A DNA stretch of 10,827 bases, taken from Clostridium sp. UBA5530. GTDB taxonomy: Bacteria > Bacillota > Clostridia > Clostridiales > Clostridiaceae. Below the pieces are notes generated by a model that searched no databases, had not been told where the DNA came from, and saw nothing but the letters and a program-made list of their open reading frames with translations. Both the position numbers and the translations under genes were made by a program. Location of the stretch: NCBI GenBank assembly GCA_002423705.1, contig DINW01000069.1, positions 12,192 through 23,018 of the forward strand. The letters run 5' to 3'. Of the stretch, positions 1 through 6,245 are shown piece after piece. Every line of letters begins with the position of its first letter. The stretch's first letter is position 1.

Positions 1-158
1 TCATTATTTTTTAATATGTTTCTAGCTACAGAATACATTGAAGCCTTCTGTTCCCTTATAAGATCACAAAATGCCTCCTTATGTCCATGTTTGGCTTTTT
101 CTATCAAAGAACTATCACTACATAACTCTTCCCTTTTATCTTCCATTGGCACCTCCAT
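1..158 (-). CDS. ECF-type RNA polymerase sigma factor, N-terminal part (cut by window edge)
   Basis: Only the first 52 codons are inside the window and the reading frame is still open at base 1. The residues LIEKAKHGHKEAFCDLI followed by MYSVARNILKNN have the spacing of sigma-70 region 2.1-2.2 in ECF sigma factors, the helices that bind the core polymerase clamp and start the -10 recognition domain. The protein would direct RNA polymerase to a small regulon, often its own operon, and is usually paired with an anti-sigma gene downstream, here outside the window. ATG at 158 is chosen because GGAGGGAG lies 4-11 bases upstream. An in-frame ATG at 144-146 also has a GGAGGTG just before it, so a start four codons later is possible. 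The class and target promoter cannot be determined from this piece. Confidence 0.75.
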   Translation of the reverse strand, partial: MEVPMEDKREELCSDSSLIEKAKHGHKEAFCDLIREQKASMYSVARNILKNN

Positions 159-182
159 TTTTCTCCCTCCTTGCTTCTTACA

Positions 183-316
183 TTAACTTAGATGAAATAT
201 ACAAGGCTTTGGTTCTTCTAATTTAAAATTATCTGAAGTAAAGTTTTCTATACTATTCCTTAATTCTTCAATTTGTCAATACAATTATCATCATTATAAC
301 ATCCCTTAAATAAAAT
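183..316 (-). pseudogene. possible frameshifted small-gene remnant
   Basis: In the leader region of the sigma gene, two overlapping open frames on the minus strand read as one continuous protein-like segment if one base is inserted near 272. The first (316 to about 272) reads CYNDDNCIDK. The second (272 to 183) reads IEELRNSIENF and ends EEPKPCIFHLS before TAA. Composition and codon use look clostridial rather than random. No start codon or family was recognised, and AT-rich DNA can give such strings by chance, so the call is weak. Confidence 0.2.
250..279 (-). promoter_or_regulatory. candidate sigma-A promoter for the ECF sigma gene
   Basis: On the minus strand a consensus -35 TTGACA (279-274) is followed after 18 bases by TAGTAT (255-250), a 4/6 match to the -10. 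Transcription would start near 243, giving an 85-base leader before the sigma factor start at 158. It overlaps the possible gene remnant at 183-316, so at most one reading of this stretch is likely to be right. Confidence 0.35.
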
Positions 317-414
317 TTAATAAATAGTTAAAATAAAATCCATATACTTAATTTTTTGTACATATAGTCTTGTATTCGCCTATATATCAAAAAATAAAAT
401 TTGTACCAAAGTAT

Positions 415-420
415 TATAAT
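415..420 (+). promoter_or_regulatory. candidate -10 box for the SulP transporter gene
   Basis: A perfect TATAAT lies 37 bases before the ATG at 458, giving a predicted leader of about 30 bases that includes the GGAGG at 441-445. No good -35 sits 16-18 bases upstream and there is no TG extension. The call rests on the -10 and its position alone. Confidence 0.3.
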
Positions 421-457
421 AAAAAGCGTCTATGTTAAAAGGAGGATTAAATTAAGA

Positions 458-2119
458 ATGTATATGCCAAAAATGTTAACCATTTTAAAAAATTATAGAA
501 AGGAAATAAGTAAAGAGCAGATTATAAAAGATATAATTGCCGGAATCATAGTTGCTATTATAGCACTGCCATTATCCGTAGCTTTGGGAATTTCCTCAGG
601 AGTATCTCCTGAAAAGGGACTTATTACTGCTATTATAGCAGGTTTTATAGTTTCGCTTTTAGGTGGAAGCAGGGTCCAAATAGGAGGTCCCACAGGAGCC
701 TTTGTAGTAATTATCTTTGGTATAATTCAACAATATGGATTGGACGGATTGATTGTAGCAACAATTATGGCTGGAATTATACTCATATTATTGGGTCTAT
801 TTAGATTTGGATCTCTAATAAAATACATATCCTATCCAATTACAGTAGGATTTACAGCGGGAATAGCCGTAACTTTATTTTCAACCCAAATAAAAGATTT
901 CTTTGGACTTACTATAAATAACGTCCCCTCAGAATTTATACCTAAATGGGTATCCTATATATCCCATATAAGTACTACAAACTATATAGCACTATATCTT
1001 GGAATATTTTCTTTGGCCATAATGATCTTATGGCCTAAAATAAACAAAAAAATACCTGGCTCCCTTGTAGCTCTAATTTTTGCTACTATGATAGCCTACA
1101 TATTTAAACTACCAGTGGCAACCATAGGAAGTCAGTTTGGTGAAATAAGTTCTACATTGCCTAGTCCTACATTACCTAATGTAAATATAGATATGCTAGT
1201 AACTCTTATAAAGCCAGCATTTACTATAGCTATTTTAGCGGGAATAGAATCTCTTCTTTCTGCAGTTGTGGCAGATGGTATGATTGATGATAAACATGAT
1301 TCAAATACAGAGCTTATAGGACAAGGTATTGCCAATATAGCTTCTGGACTCTTTGGTGGTATACCTGCCACAGGAGCCATTGCAAGAACAGCTGCTAATA
1401 TAGAGAATGGAGGGAGAACCCCTTTAGCTGGTATAATCCATGCTATAACCCTACTTTTAATAATGAAGCTTTTTATGCCCTTAGCAAAGTTCATACCTCT
1501 TACTGCTCTAGCTGCTATATTAATTCAAGTTTCTTATAATATGAGTGGATGGAGAACCTTTAAAAGACTTCTTAAAGCTCCTAAAAGCGATGTTATAATA
1601 TTAATTACTACCTTTAGTCTCACTGTAGTTTTTGATTTAGTTATAGCTATAGAAATTGGAATTGTAGTATCCATGTTTTTGTTTATGCGTAAAATGGCTC
1701 TGAATTTAGAAGTAAATGAGATAGAAAACCAACATTTTGATTCTAATGACAACACATCCCTAGAAATTTCAAATAGCTTAAAAGATAAAGTTTCTATCTA
1801 TGAGGTTAAAGGAGTTCTTTTCTTCGGAGCTGCTGAAAAGCTTCTAGATTCTATTAGAGAAATTGAGGATTCCATAGAAGTGCTAATCATAAGAATGCCT
1901 CATATATCCTTAATTGATGTGACTTCTTATGATTGTATTAAAAAGATAGAAAACCTTTGCCGCTCTAAAAACATTGCTCTTATCTTATCAGAAGTACAAC
2001 CTCAACCTGTAAAGGTAATGAAACGGATGGATGTTTCCCATACTTTAAATCATAAAAAGCTTGTTTCTAATTTTAATGATGCTATTGATTTAGCTCAAGA
2101 TATTGTTGCTTCTAATTAA
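458..2119 (+). CDS. SulP family inorganic anion transporter with C-terminal STAS domain
   Basis: Membrane transporter of the SulP/SLC26 family (sulfate, bicarbonate or related anions; substrate not predictable here). The 553 residues start with a short cytoplasmic N-terminus, then the membrane core (about 25-415) with the family signature ALPLSVALGISSGVSPEKG, the GGPTGA motif at 76-81, and the conserved ELIGQG...GGIPATGAIARTAANI block at 285-315. A STAS domain follows (about 443-545) with the usual buried strand RMPHISLIDVTS; the Gly often found after the Asp-x-Thr is replaced by Ser. Length is normal for a bacterial SulP. ATG 458 is preferred over a TTG at 401 because GGAGG (441-445) lies between them. 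The 12-base spacing is longer than ideal, and no better in-frame start exists. The gene stands alone and ends at a hairpin terminator. Confidence 0.94.
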   Translation: MYMPKMLTILKNYRKEISKEQIIKDIIAGIIVAIIALPLSVALGISSGVSPEKGLITAIIAGFIVSLLGGSRVQIGGPTGAFVVIIFGIIQQYGLDGLIVATIMAGIILILLGLFRFGSLIKYISYPITVGFTAGIAVTLFSTQIKDFFGLTINNVPSEFIPKWVSYISHISTTNYIALYLGIFSLAIMILWPKINKKIPGSLVALIFATMIAYIFKLPVATIGSQFGEISSTLPSPTLPNVNIDMLVTLIKPAFTIAILAGIESLLSAVVADGMIDDKHDSNTELIGQGIANIASGLFGGIPATGAIARTAANIENGGRTPLAGIIHAITLLLIMKLFMPLAKFIPLTALAAILIQVSYNMSGWRTFKRLLKAPKSDVIILITTFSLTVVFDLVIAIEIGIVVSMFLFMRKMALNLEVNEIENQHFDSNDNTSLEISNSLKDKVSIYEVKGVLFFGAAEKLLDSIREIEDSIEVLIIRMPHISLIDVTSYDCIKKIENLCRSKNIALILSEVQPQPVKVMKRMDVSHTLNHKKLVSNFNDAIDLAQDIVASN

Positions 2120-2133
2120 ACTGTAATATAATG

Positions 2134-2167
2134 AAAGAGCCTAGGTATTAATTGCCTAAGCTCTTTT
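2134..2167 (+). terminator. hairpin terminator between convergent genes
   Basis: AAAGAGC (2134-2140) pairs with GCTCTTT (2160-2166). A C-A mismatch and a further 6 bp (TAGGTA with TGCCTA, one G-T wobble) extend the stem. On the plus strand the descending arm is itself T-rich (CTCTTTTA), as in a rho-independent terminator for the SulP gene. The same hairpin sits 18 bases beyond the stop of the convergent TtcA-type gene and may serve it too, but the minus-strand T-run is only three bases. Confidence 0.75.
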
Positions 2168-2184
2168 ACTATGTGAATATTCCT

Positions 2185-3054
2185 TTACTTGTCATCATCA
2201 TAAAAATCCAAGTATGAAAACTTTTCTCCATCCTTTTGCCATCCTAGTATGGAATCCATATTTACATTTTGTGCAGCCCTAAATATTGACTTATCCACAT
2301 CATTAAAGTCCTTTTTAATGTTGCTTATCATCTCCTTTATCTCATATCTCTTATTGCCTATCCTTTTAGCTGCTACCATACATGCACAATTTAGGGGCCA
2401 TATTCCTGCATTCTGTGTAAATCTTTTTATATGTTGCTCTTCTATTAGATACATAGGTCTTATAAGGTCTATATCTTCAAAATTCTTAGCTTTAAGCTTT
2501 GGAAGCATGGTTTTAAAATTCCCTGCATAAAGTACATTTAACAGTGTAGTTTCTATAACATCATCAAAATGATGCCCTAGAGCTAACTTATTGCATCCCA
2601 GTTCCTTTGCTTTAGCATATAGAAATCCTCTTCTCATTCTGGCGCACATATAACATGGATAGTCCTGAGCTATTTTATCCACCACTTGGAATACATCTGA
2701 CTTATATATTTTAATTGGTATGTTAAGATATTTACAGTTATCTATTAACAGTTCCCTTACATTGTCATGATATCCTGGATCCATAACTATAAATTCTAAT
2801 TCAAAATTGATTTGCCCATGTCTTTTAAGCTCTTGAAATAGCTTCGCCATAAGAAGGCTATCCTTACCTCCGGATATGGCTACCGCTACTTTATCTCCCT
2901 CTTCTACAAGGTTATATTCCTTTATTGCTCTAGTAAACTTAGACCAAATCTTCTTTCTATAAGTCTTTACTATGCTTCTCTCAACTTCTTCTAAGGGTTT
3001 TCTTTCATTAAAGGGAACCAATATTTCGCATCCCTCTCCTGCTATTCCAGTCAT
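2185..3054 (-). CDS. TtcA-family tRNA thiolation protein (PP-loop ATP pyrophosphatase)
   Basis: Member of the TtcA/TilS PP-loop superfamily, most like the TtcA group that makes 2-thiocytidine in tRNA by adenylating the base and transferring sulfur. In the 289-residue protein the ATP-binding PP-loop SGGKDS is at 61-66, the CYMC pair at 134-137 matches the CxxC of TtcA, and LALGHHFDDVIET at 158-170 is the second conserved family block. A further C-A-C lies at 223-225, where TtcA has its third Fe-S cysteine. That a [4Fe-4S] cluster is bound follows from the family. The start is ATG 3054, not the GTG at 3069, because GAGGTG sits 7-8 bases before the ATG and overlaps that GTG. Clostridia often carry several TtcA paralogues, so the exact base modified is uncertain. 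It has its own extended -10 promoter and converges with the SulP gene. Confidence 0.88.
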   Translation of the reverse strand: MTGIAGEGCEILVPFNERKPLEEVERSIVKTYRKKIWSKFTRAIKEYNLVEEGDKVAVAISGGKDSLLMAKLFQELKRHGQINFELEFIVMDPGYHDNVRELLIDNCKYLNIPIKIYKSDVFQVVDKIAQDYPCYMCARMRRGFLYAKAKELGCNKLALGHHFDDVIETTLLNVLYAGNFKTMLPKLKAKNFEDIDLIRPMYLIEEQHIKRFTQNAGIWPLNCACMVAAKRIGNKRYEIKEMISNIKKDFNDVDKSIFRAAQNVNMDSILGWQKDGEKFSYLDFYDDDK

Positions 3055-3081
3055 AATATAACACCTCACTTACTATGCACT

Positions 3082-3113
3082 ATTATACCATGTTTTGTTC
3101 TTCTCTTAACATG
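3082..3113 (-). promoter_or_regulatory. extended -10 promoter overlapped by a dyad, upstream of the TtcA-type gene
   Basis: On the minus strand TGGTATAAT (3090-3082) is a perfect extended -10 box that places the transcript start near 3075, about 20 bases before the ATG at 3054. The -35 (TTAAGA, 16-base spacer) is poor, as is common with extended -10 promoters. A 6-bp inverted repeat, CATGTT at 3089-3094 and AACATG at 3108-3113, overlaps the TG extension and could bind a regulator. It has no T-run, so it is not an obvious terminator for the helicase gene. Confidence 0.5.
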
Positions 3114-3126
3114 TGAAATGCAATGC

Positions 3127-4785
3127 TTATCTTCTTCTACCTCTGTCATTTCCTCTGTTTTTAGCTACTTCTATATTGACATTGTATCCTTTTATCTTTT
3201 TCTTCTTTACAGATTCCATAATCTTCTCTTCATACTCTTTAGGTATATTTACAAAGCTATAATTATCATATATATCTATAGCTCCTATAAGCTTACCTCT
3301 TATATTTCCATTTTCAGCTATGAATCTCACAAAATCTCCTGGCTCTATGCCCTTACTCTTACCGATGTTTATAAACAATCTACTTACATCTTCTCCACCC
3401 TTGTTTCTATATCCTTGAGATGATGATGATGAAGATGAAGAGTATGGTGTGCTTCTCTGCCTTCTTTTTGGTGTCATATCTATATCTTCTTTATCCATAA
3501 AAGATAGATTATTTTTTAGCAAAACTGCAGCTAATTCTATAGGAGTGATTCCCTCTTCCTTAAATTCTTCTATGATTGTAGAATATTTATCCATATCTAT
3601 GGAATTTATAGTGTCTTTTAACTCTTCTTTAAGCTGTTCAGTTTTTGCAGCCTTAAGCTCTTTCATTGTAGGTATGTTTTGTGGCTTTATTTTCATCTTT
3701 GTATAGTTCATGATATCCTTTAGTGCAAAGAATTCCTTTGGAGAGGTCATTGTTATAGCCGTTCCTAATCTTCCTGCTCTTCCAGTTCTTCCTATTCTAT
3801 GAACATAGAATTCTTCGTGGTTAGGCACATCATAGTTAAATACCATTTCTACATCATCTATATCTAGTCCTCTCGCAGCTACATCTGTGGCTATTAGTAT
3901 TCTTATATCTCCGCTCTTGAATCTTTTTATAACCTCAAGTCTAGCTCCTTGATTCATATCACCATGAATTTTATTAGCAGAATACCCCATTTTCTGAAGT
4001 CCATCTGTTATTTCATCAACCATCCTTTTAGTGTTACAGAATATCAATGAAAGTTTAGGATTATATATATCTATAAGTCTAGTTAAAACTTCTATCTTAT
4101 ATCTTTCCTCTACTTCTATATAACTTTGACTTATATTATCATTAGTTAATTCTTTTTGTTTGACCTTTATTTTTTGAGGGTTATTAAAATATTTGTTTAC
4201 TATATCCAAAATATTTTTTTTCATAGTAGCCGAGAATAGCAATGCTTGGATAGGCTCTTCTATATGATTTAATATCTCTTCTATATCTTCTCTAAATCCC
4301 ATATTTAACATTTCATCAGCTTCATCTAAAACTAACGAATTTAAACTATTAAACTTGATTGTTCCTCTTCTCATGTGGTCCATTACTCTACCTGGAGTAC
4401 CTATTACTATGTTTACTCCTCTTCTTAATGCTCTTATCTGCATTTCCATGGACTCTCCACCATAAACTGCTAATATCTTAATATCTCTCTTATATTTAGC
4501 TAATCTTTTGAATTCTTCACTTATCTGAACCGCTAGTTCTCTAGTAGGACAAAGGACCAAAGTTTGTATTGCATTTATACTTTCATCAACTTTATCTATT
4601 GTTGGGATTGCAAATGCCGCTGTTTTCCCTGTTCCTGTTTGTGCCTGCCCAACCACATCTCTTCCTTCTAAAATAGCTGGAATTGCCATTCCTTGAATAG
4701 GTGTAGTTTCCTGAAATCCCATTTCTGCTACTGCTCTTTTTATACTATCTGAGCAATTTAGTTCTTCAAATTTTATATTTTCCAT
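3127..4785 (-). CDS. DEAD-box RNA helicase with DbpA-type RNA-binding domain (CsdA/DeaD-like)
   Basis: ATP-dependent RNA helicase that unwinds short RNA duplexes in ribosome assembly, RNA decay or cold adaptation. The motifs run in order over 552 residues: Q motif GFQETTPIQ (23-31), AQTGTGKT (48-55), PTRELA (80-85), TPGR (130-133), DEAD (154-157), SAT (185-187), ARGLD (304-308) and HRIGRTGR (329-336). Both RecA-like domains are therefore complete. A low-complexity linker with a run of eight serines (449-456) joins them to a DbpA-type RNA-binding domain (about 466-540), and a basic RGRRR tail ends the protein. In E. coli DbpA this fold binds 23S rRNA, but DeaD/CsdA also carries it, so I give no symbol. 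ATG 4785 is preceded by AAGGAGA with good spacing. The gene is monocistronic, and a sigma-A type promoter lies just upstream. Confidence 0.96.
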   Translation of the reverse strand: MENIKFEELNCSDSIKRAVAEMGFQETTPIQGMAIPAILEGRDVVGQAQTGTGKTAAFAIPTIDKVDESINAIQTLVLCPTRELAVQISEEFKRLAKYKRDIKILAVYGGESMEMQIRALRRGVNIVIGTPGRVMDHMRRGTIKFNSLNSLVLDEADEMLNMGFREDIEEILNHIEEPIQALLFSATMKKNILDIVNKYFNNPQKIKVKQKELTNDNISQSYIEVEERYKIEVLTRLIDIYNPKLSLIFCNTKRMVDEITDGLQKMGYSANKIHGDMNQGARLEVIKRFKSGDIRILIATDVAARGLDIDDVEMVFNYDVPNHEEFYVHRIGRTGRAGRLGTAITMTSPKEFFALKDIMNYTKMKIKPQNIPTMKELKAAKTEQLKEELKDTINSIDMDKYSTIIEEFKEEGITPIELAAVLLKNNLSFMDKEDIDMTPKRRQRSTPYSSSSSSSSQGYRNKGGEDVSRLFINIGKSKGIEPGDFVRFIAENGNIRGKLIGAIDIYDNYSFVNIPKEYEEKIMESVKKKKIKGYNVNIEVAKNRGNDRGRRR

Positions 4786-4830
4786 TAATTTCTCCTTTTA
4801 ATTGTATATTTTTAAAATATTAAGTGTTGT

Positions 4831-4860
4831 AATATAATCCTATTATTCATAGTATATCAA
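4831..4860 (-). promoter_or_regulatory. candidate sigma-A promoter for the DEAD-box helicase
   Basis: On the minus strand TTGATA (4860-4855) and TATATT (4836-4831) are separated by 18 bases. Transcription would begin near 4824, leaving a 39-base leader that carries the AAGGAGA ribosome binding site. No long cold-shock type leader is seen. Confidence 0.5.
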
Positions 4861-4903
4861 CTACTATTTTACGCATTTTTTTATCCATATGTGCAAAATT
4901 CAA

Positions 4904-4949
4904 GGCACAATTTATCTATTCATCTCAATAATGAAGATCACCTTGTGCC
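4904..4949. repeat. 46-nt imperfect inverted repeat upstream of the helicase promoter
   Basis: GGCACAA (4904-4910) is perfectly complementary to TTGTGCC (4943-4949). Inside, ATCT and TCAT pair with AGAT and ATGA around a 7-base loop, with a small internal loop and a two-base bulge, giving about 15 bp in all. There is no T-run on either strand, so a terminator is unlikely. It lies about 45 bases upstream of the helicase -35 and could be an operator, an RNA structure in the orphan transcript from 5077-5105, or a palindromic repeat unit. The rest of 4786-5143 contains no convincing gene. Confidence 0.4.
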
Positions 4950-5012
4950 ATAATATATAAAGAACCTAATGTCCACTTAGTTTTTCTATATAATTGCAAC
5001 TAAAAAAGCCAT

Positions 5013-5045
5013 CTAGTTTCTGGTAGCATCTAAAAATAACTCCAA
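5013..5045 (-). CDS. possible 10-codon peptide ORF behind the orphan promoter
   Basis: A TTG start at 5045 has GGAGG seven bases upstream (5057-5053), and the frame reads MELFLDATRN before TAG. The ribosome binding site is as good as those of the real genes nearby and lies just downstream of the extended -10 promoter at 5077-5105. The same frame is open back to an ATG at 5078, but that codon overlaps the -10 box and would not be transcribed. An inverted pair, CCAGAA at 5056-5061 with TTCTGG at 5018-5023, brackets the ORF. No family is recognised and chance occurrence is quite possible. Confidence 0.15.
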   Translation of the reverse strand: MELFLDATRN

Positions 5046-5076
5046 GTTAATTCCTCCAGAACGGATGACCTTAATC

Positions 5077-5105
5077 ATTATATCACTAAATTAAATAAAT
5101 TATAA
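5077..5105 (-). promoter_or_regulatory. orphan extended -10 promoter in the helicase-popT gap
   Basis: On the minus strand TGATATAAT (5085-5077) combines a perfect -10 with the TG extension, and TTATAA (5105-5100, 4/6 match) sits exactly 17 bases upstream. It is among the best-formed promoters in the window, yet no normal-sized gene follows before the helicase, which has its own promoter at 4831-4860. It could drive a small RNA or tiny peptide, or act as a distal helicase promoter. Confidence 0.45.
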
Positions 5106-5143
5106 CCCCTTTTCTGAGTTTTGGCAAAAATTTCAACAATTAT

Positions 5144-5950
5144 TTATTTTTTTGACCCTAAAAAGTATGCCATTGCGGTACCTAAAATCAATACTATTAT
5201 AGCTACAATACCTTGTGTTCCAAATACGAAGCCTGGATATATGGAAAAAATTGAACCAAACACAAATCCTAATATCCCCATGTATGTGCCTTGCTCATAT
5301 TTATTCAGTAAAATATCTATGACTTTAGATCCACCCAATATACCAATGGCAACTCCTACTGCAACAGGAATTAATATCAGTATATTCAGATCTGCTATGG
5401 CGCTTATTATAGTTGAATACACTCCTAAAATAAGTAGTATAAAAGAACCACTTAGTCCTGGAATTATCATAGCTACGGCTCCAACTATAGATGTTATCAT
5501 AAGGGTCATAAATGAATTGAAAGTTAGTGTGGTGATTATTTTAGCATTTTCTTCTGATGGATTTATCAACGTTATCCCAACAATAATAATTAAGGATATA
5601 ATAAATGGAATTATATTAACCTTTTGAAATTTATCTTTCTTTGCTTTATTTATTATAAGAGGACAACTTCCTATTATAAGGCCTATAAAGAAAAAGTTAG
5701 TAGCCATAGGATATGATCCTAAAAGATATTTTACTAACTTGCTAAAAGCAACTATACCAACCCCTGCTCCTAGACCTATTGGAATTAAATACATTAAATT
5801 TTTCTTCCAATCCTTAAAAAAGCTACTTACAGCCTTTATAAGTTCATCGTACATATGAAGTATTACAGCCATGGTTCCACCGCTAACCCCTGGAATTATG
5901 TTTGCAACACCTATAGCCATGCCTTTAAAAAAATTAATTATATTGTTCAT
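5144..5950 (-). CDS. popT: DUF368 family polyprenyl-phosphate transporter (PopT)
   Basis: Polytopic membrane protein of 268 residues in the DUF368 family. Members were recently shown to return the undecaprenyl-phosphate carrier across the cytoplasmic membrane for reuse in cell-wall and surface polymer synthesis (PopT). The family's internal duplication is visible: NIIPGVSGGT at 17-26 and MIIPGLSGSF at 161-170 are the two copies of the signature, each followed by a hydrophobic stretch and a helix containing a Tyr. About eight hydrophobic segments cover the protein, and a short basic GSKK tail ends it. Length is typical of the family. ATG 5950 has GAAGGAG 7 bases upstream. It is monocistronic with a sigma-A promoter at 6019-6047. 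The specific substrate is inferred from the family only. Confidence 0.92.
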   Translation of the reverse strand: MNNIINFFKGMAIGVANIIPGVSGGTMAVILHMYDELIKAVSSFFKDWKKNLMYLIPIGLGAGVGIVAFSKLVKYLLGSYPMATNFFFIGLIIGSCPLIINKAKKDKFQKVNIIPFIISLIIIVGITLINPSEENAKIITTLTFNSFMTLMITSIVGAVAMIIPGLSGSFILLILGVYSTIISAIADLNILILIPVAVGVAIGILGGSKVIDILLNKYEQGTYMGILGFVFGSIFSIYPGFVFGTQGIVAIIVLILGTAMAYFLGSKK

Positions 5951-6018
5951 TCTATATCTCCTTCATTTGTTTTACATGGATAAAAAGTATCTTAAATAAG
6001 TTTATACATTTCTTATTA

Positions 6019-6047
6019 ATTCTAATATATTTTTCTCAGTTCTACAA
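6019..6047 (-). promoter_or_regulatory. candidate sigma-A promoter for popT
   Basis: On the minus strand TTGTAG (6047-6042) and TAGAAT (6024-6019) are exactly 17 bases apart. The predicted start near 6012 gives a leader of about 60 bases before popT. The rest of 5951-6245 holds divergent regulatory sequence but no gene. Confidence 0.5.
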
Positions 6048-6150
6048 CCCAAGTACAGTTATATATATTTAGATGTTCTCTCTAAGGCAATATATTTCTC
6101 TTTTTTAATAAAGTGTTGATAAGCAATTAAAATTACACTATTCATGGTGT

Positions 6151-6173
6151 TACTATGAAATTAATAGTATAAT
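6151..6173 (+). promoter_or_regulatory. -10 box overlapped by an operator-like dyad, upstream of the MmcQ-GNAT gene
   Basis: A perfect inverted repeat, TACTAT (6151-6156) and ATAGTA (6164-6169) with a 7-base spacer, runs into a perfect TATAAT (6168-6173). No good -35 precedes it, so the promoter may be weak or need an activator. The transcript would start near 6180, leaving about 65 bases before the TTG start. An alternative promoter is TTGATA at 6116-6121 with a poor -10 17 bases on. Confidence 0.35.
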
Positions 6174-6245
6174 TAACATATATTATGTCATTTAAAATGT
6201 TTTCTATGCAAAACTAAGTTTTACTTCATGAGGGGAGGAATTTAA

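Noticed and set aside
1..3. TGA on the minus strand at the left edge as the stop of a very short gene
   Set aside because: It is out of frame with the sigma factor start at 158; the sigma frame is open through base 1.
1132..1494. Long open frame on the minus strand inside the SulP gene (120 codons), and a similar 73-codon one at 1534-1755
   Set aside because: They are antisense to a well-supported transporter gene, have no ribosome binding site, and show no recognisable protein features.
3118..3706. Two plus-strand open frames opposite the helicase C-terminus, Tyr/Ser/Leu rich
   Set aside because: Low-complexity translations of the antisense strand of a gene whose motifs are complete.
5121..5627. 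168-codon plus-strand open frame opposite popT
   Set aside because: It is the complement of the popT coding frame. The minus-strand reading has clear DUF368 signatures, a ribosome binding site and a promoter.
6228..6245. ATG at 6228 as start of the MmcQ-GNAT gene or as a leader peptide
   Set aside because: It reads MRGGI and then a stop just before the TTG start, and it overlaps the ribosome binding site itself. It has no ribosome binding site of its own.
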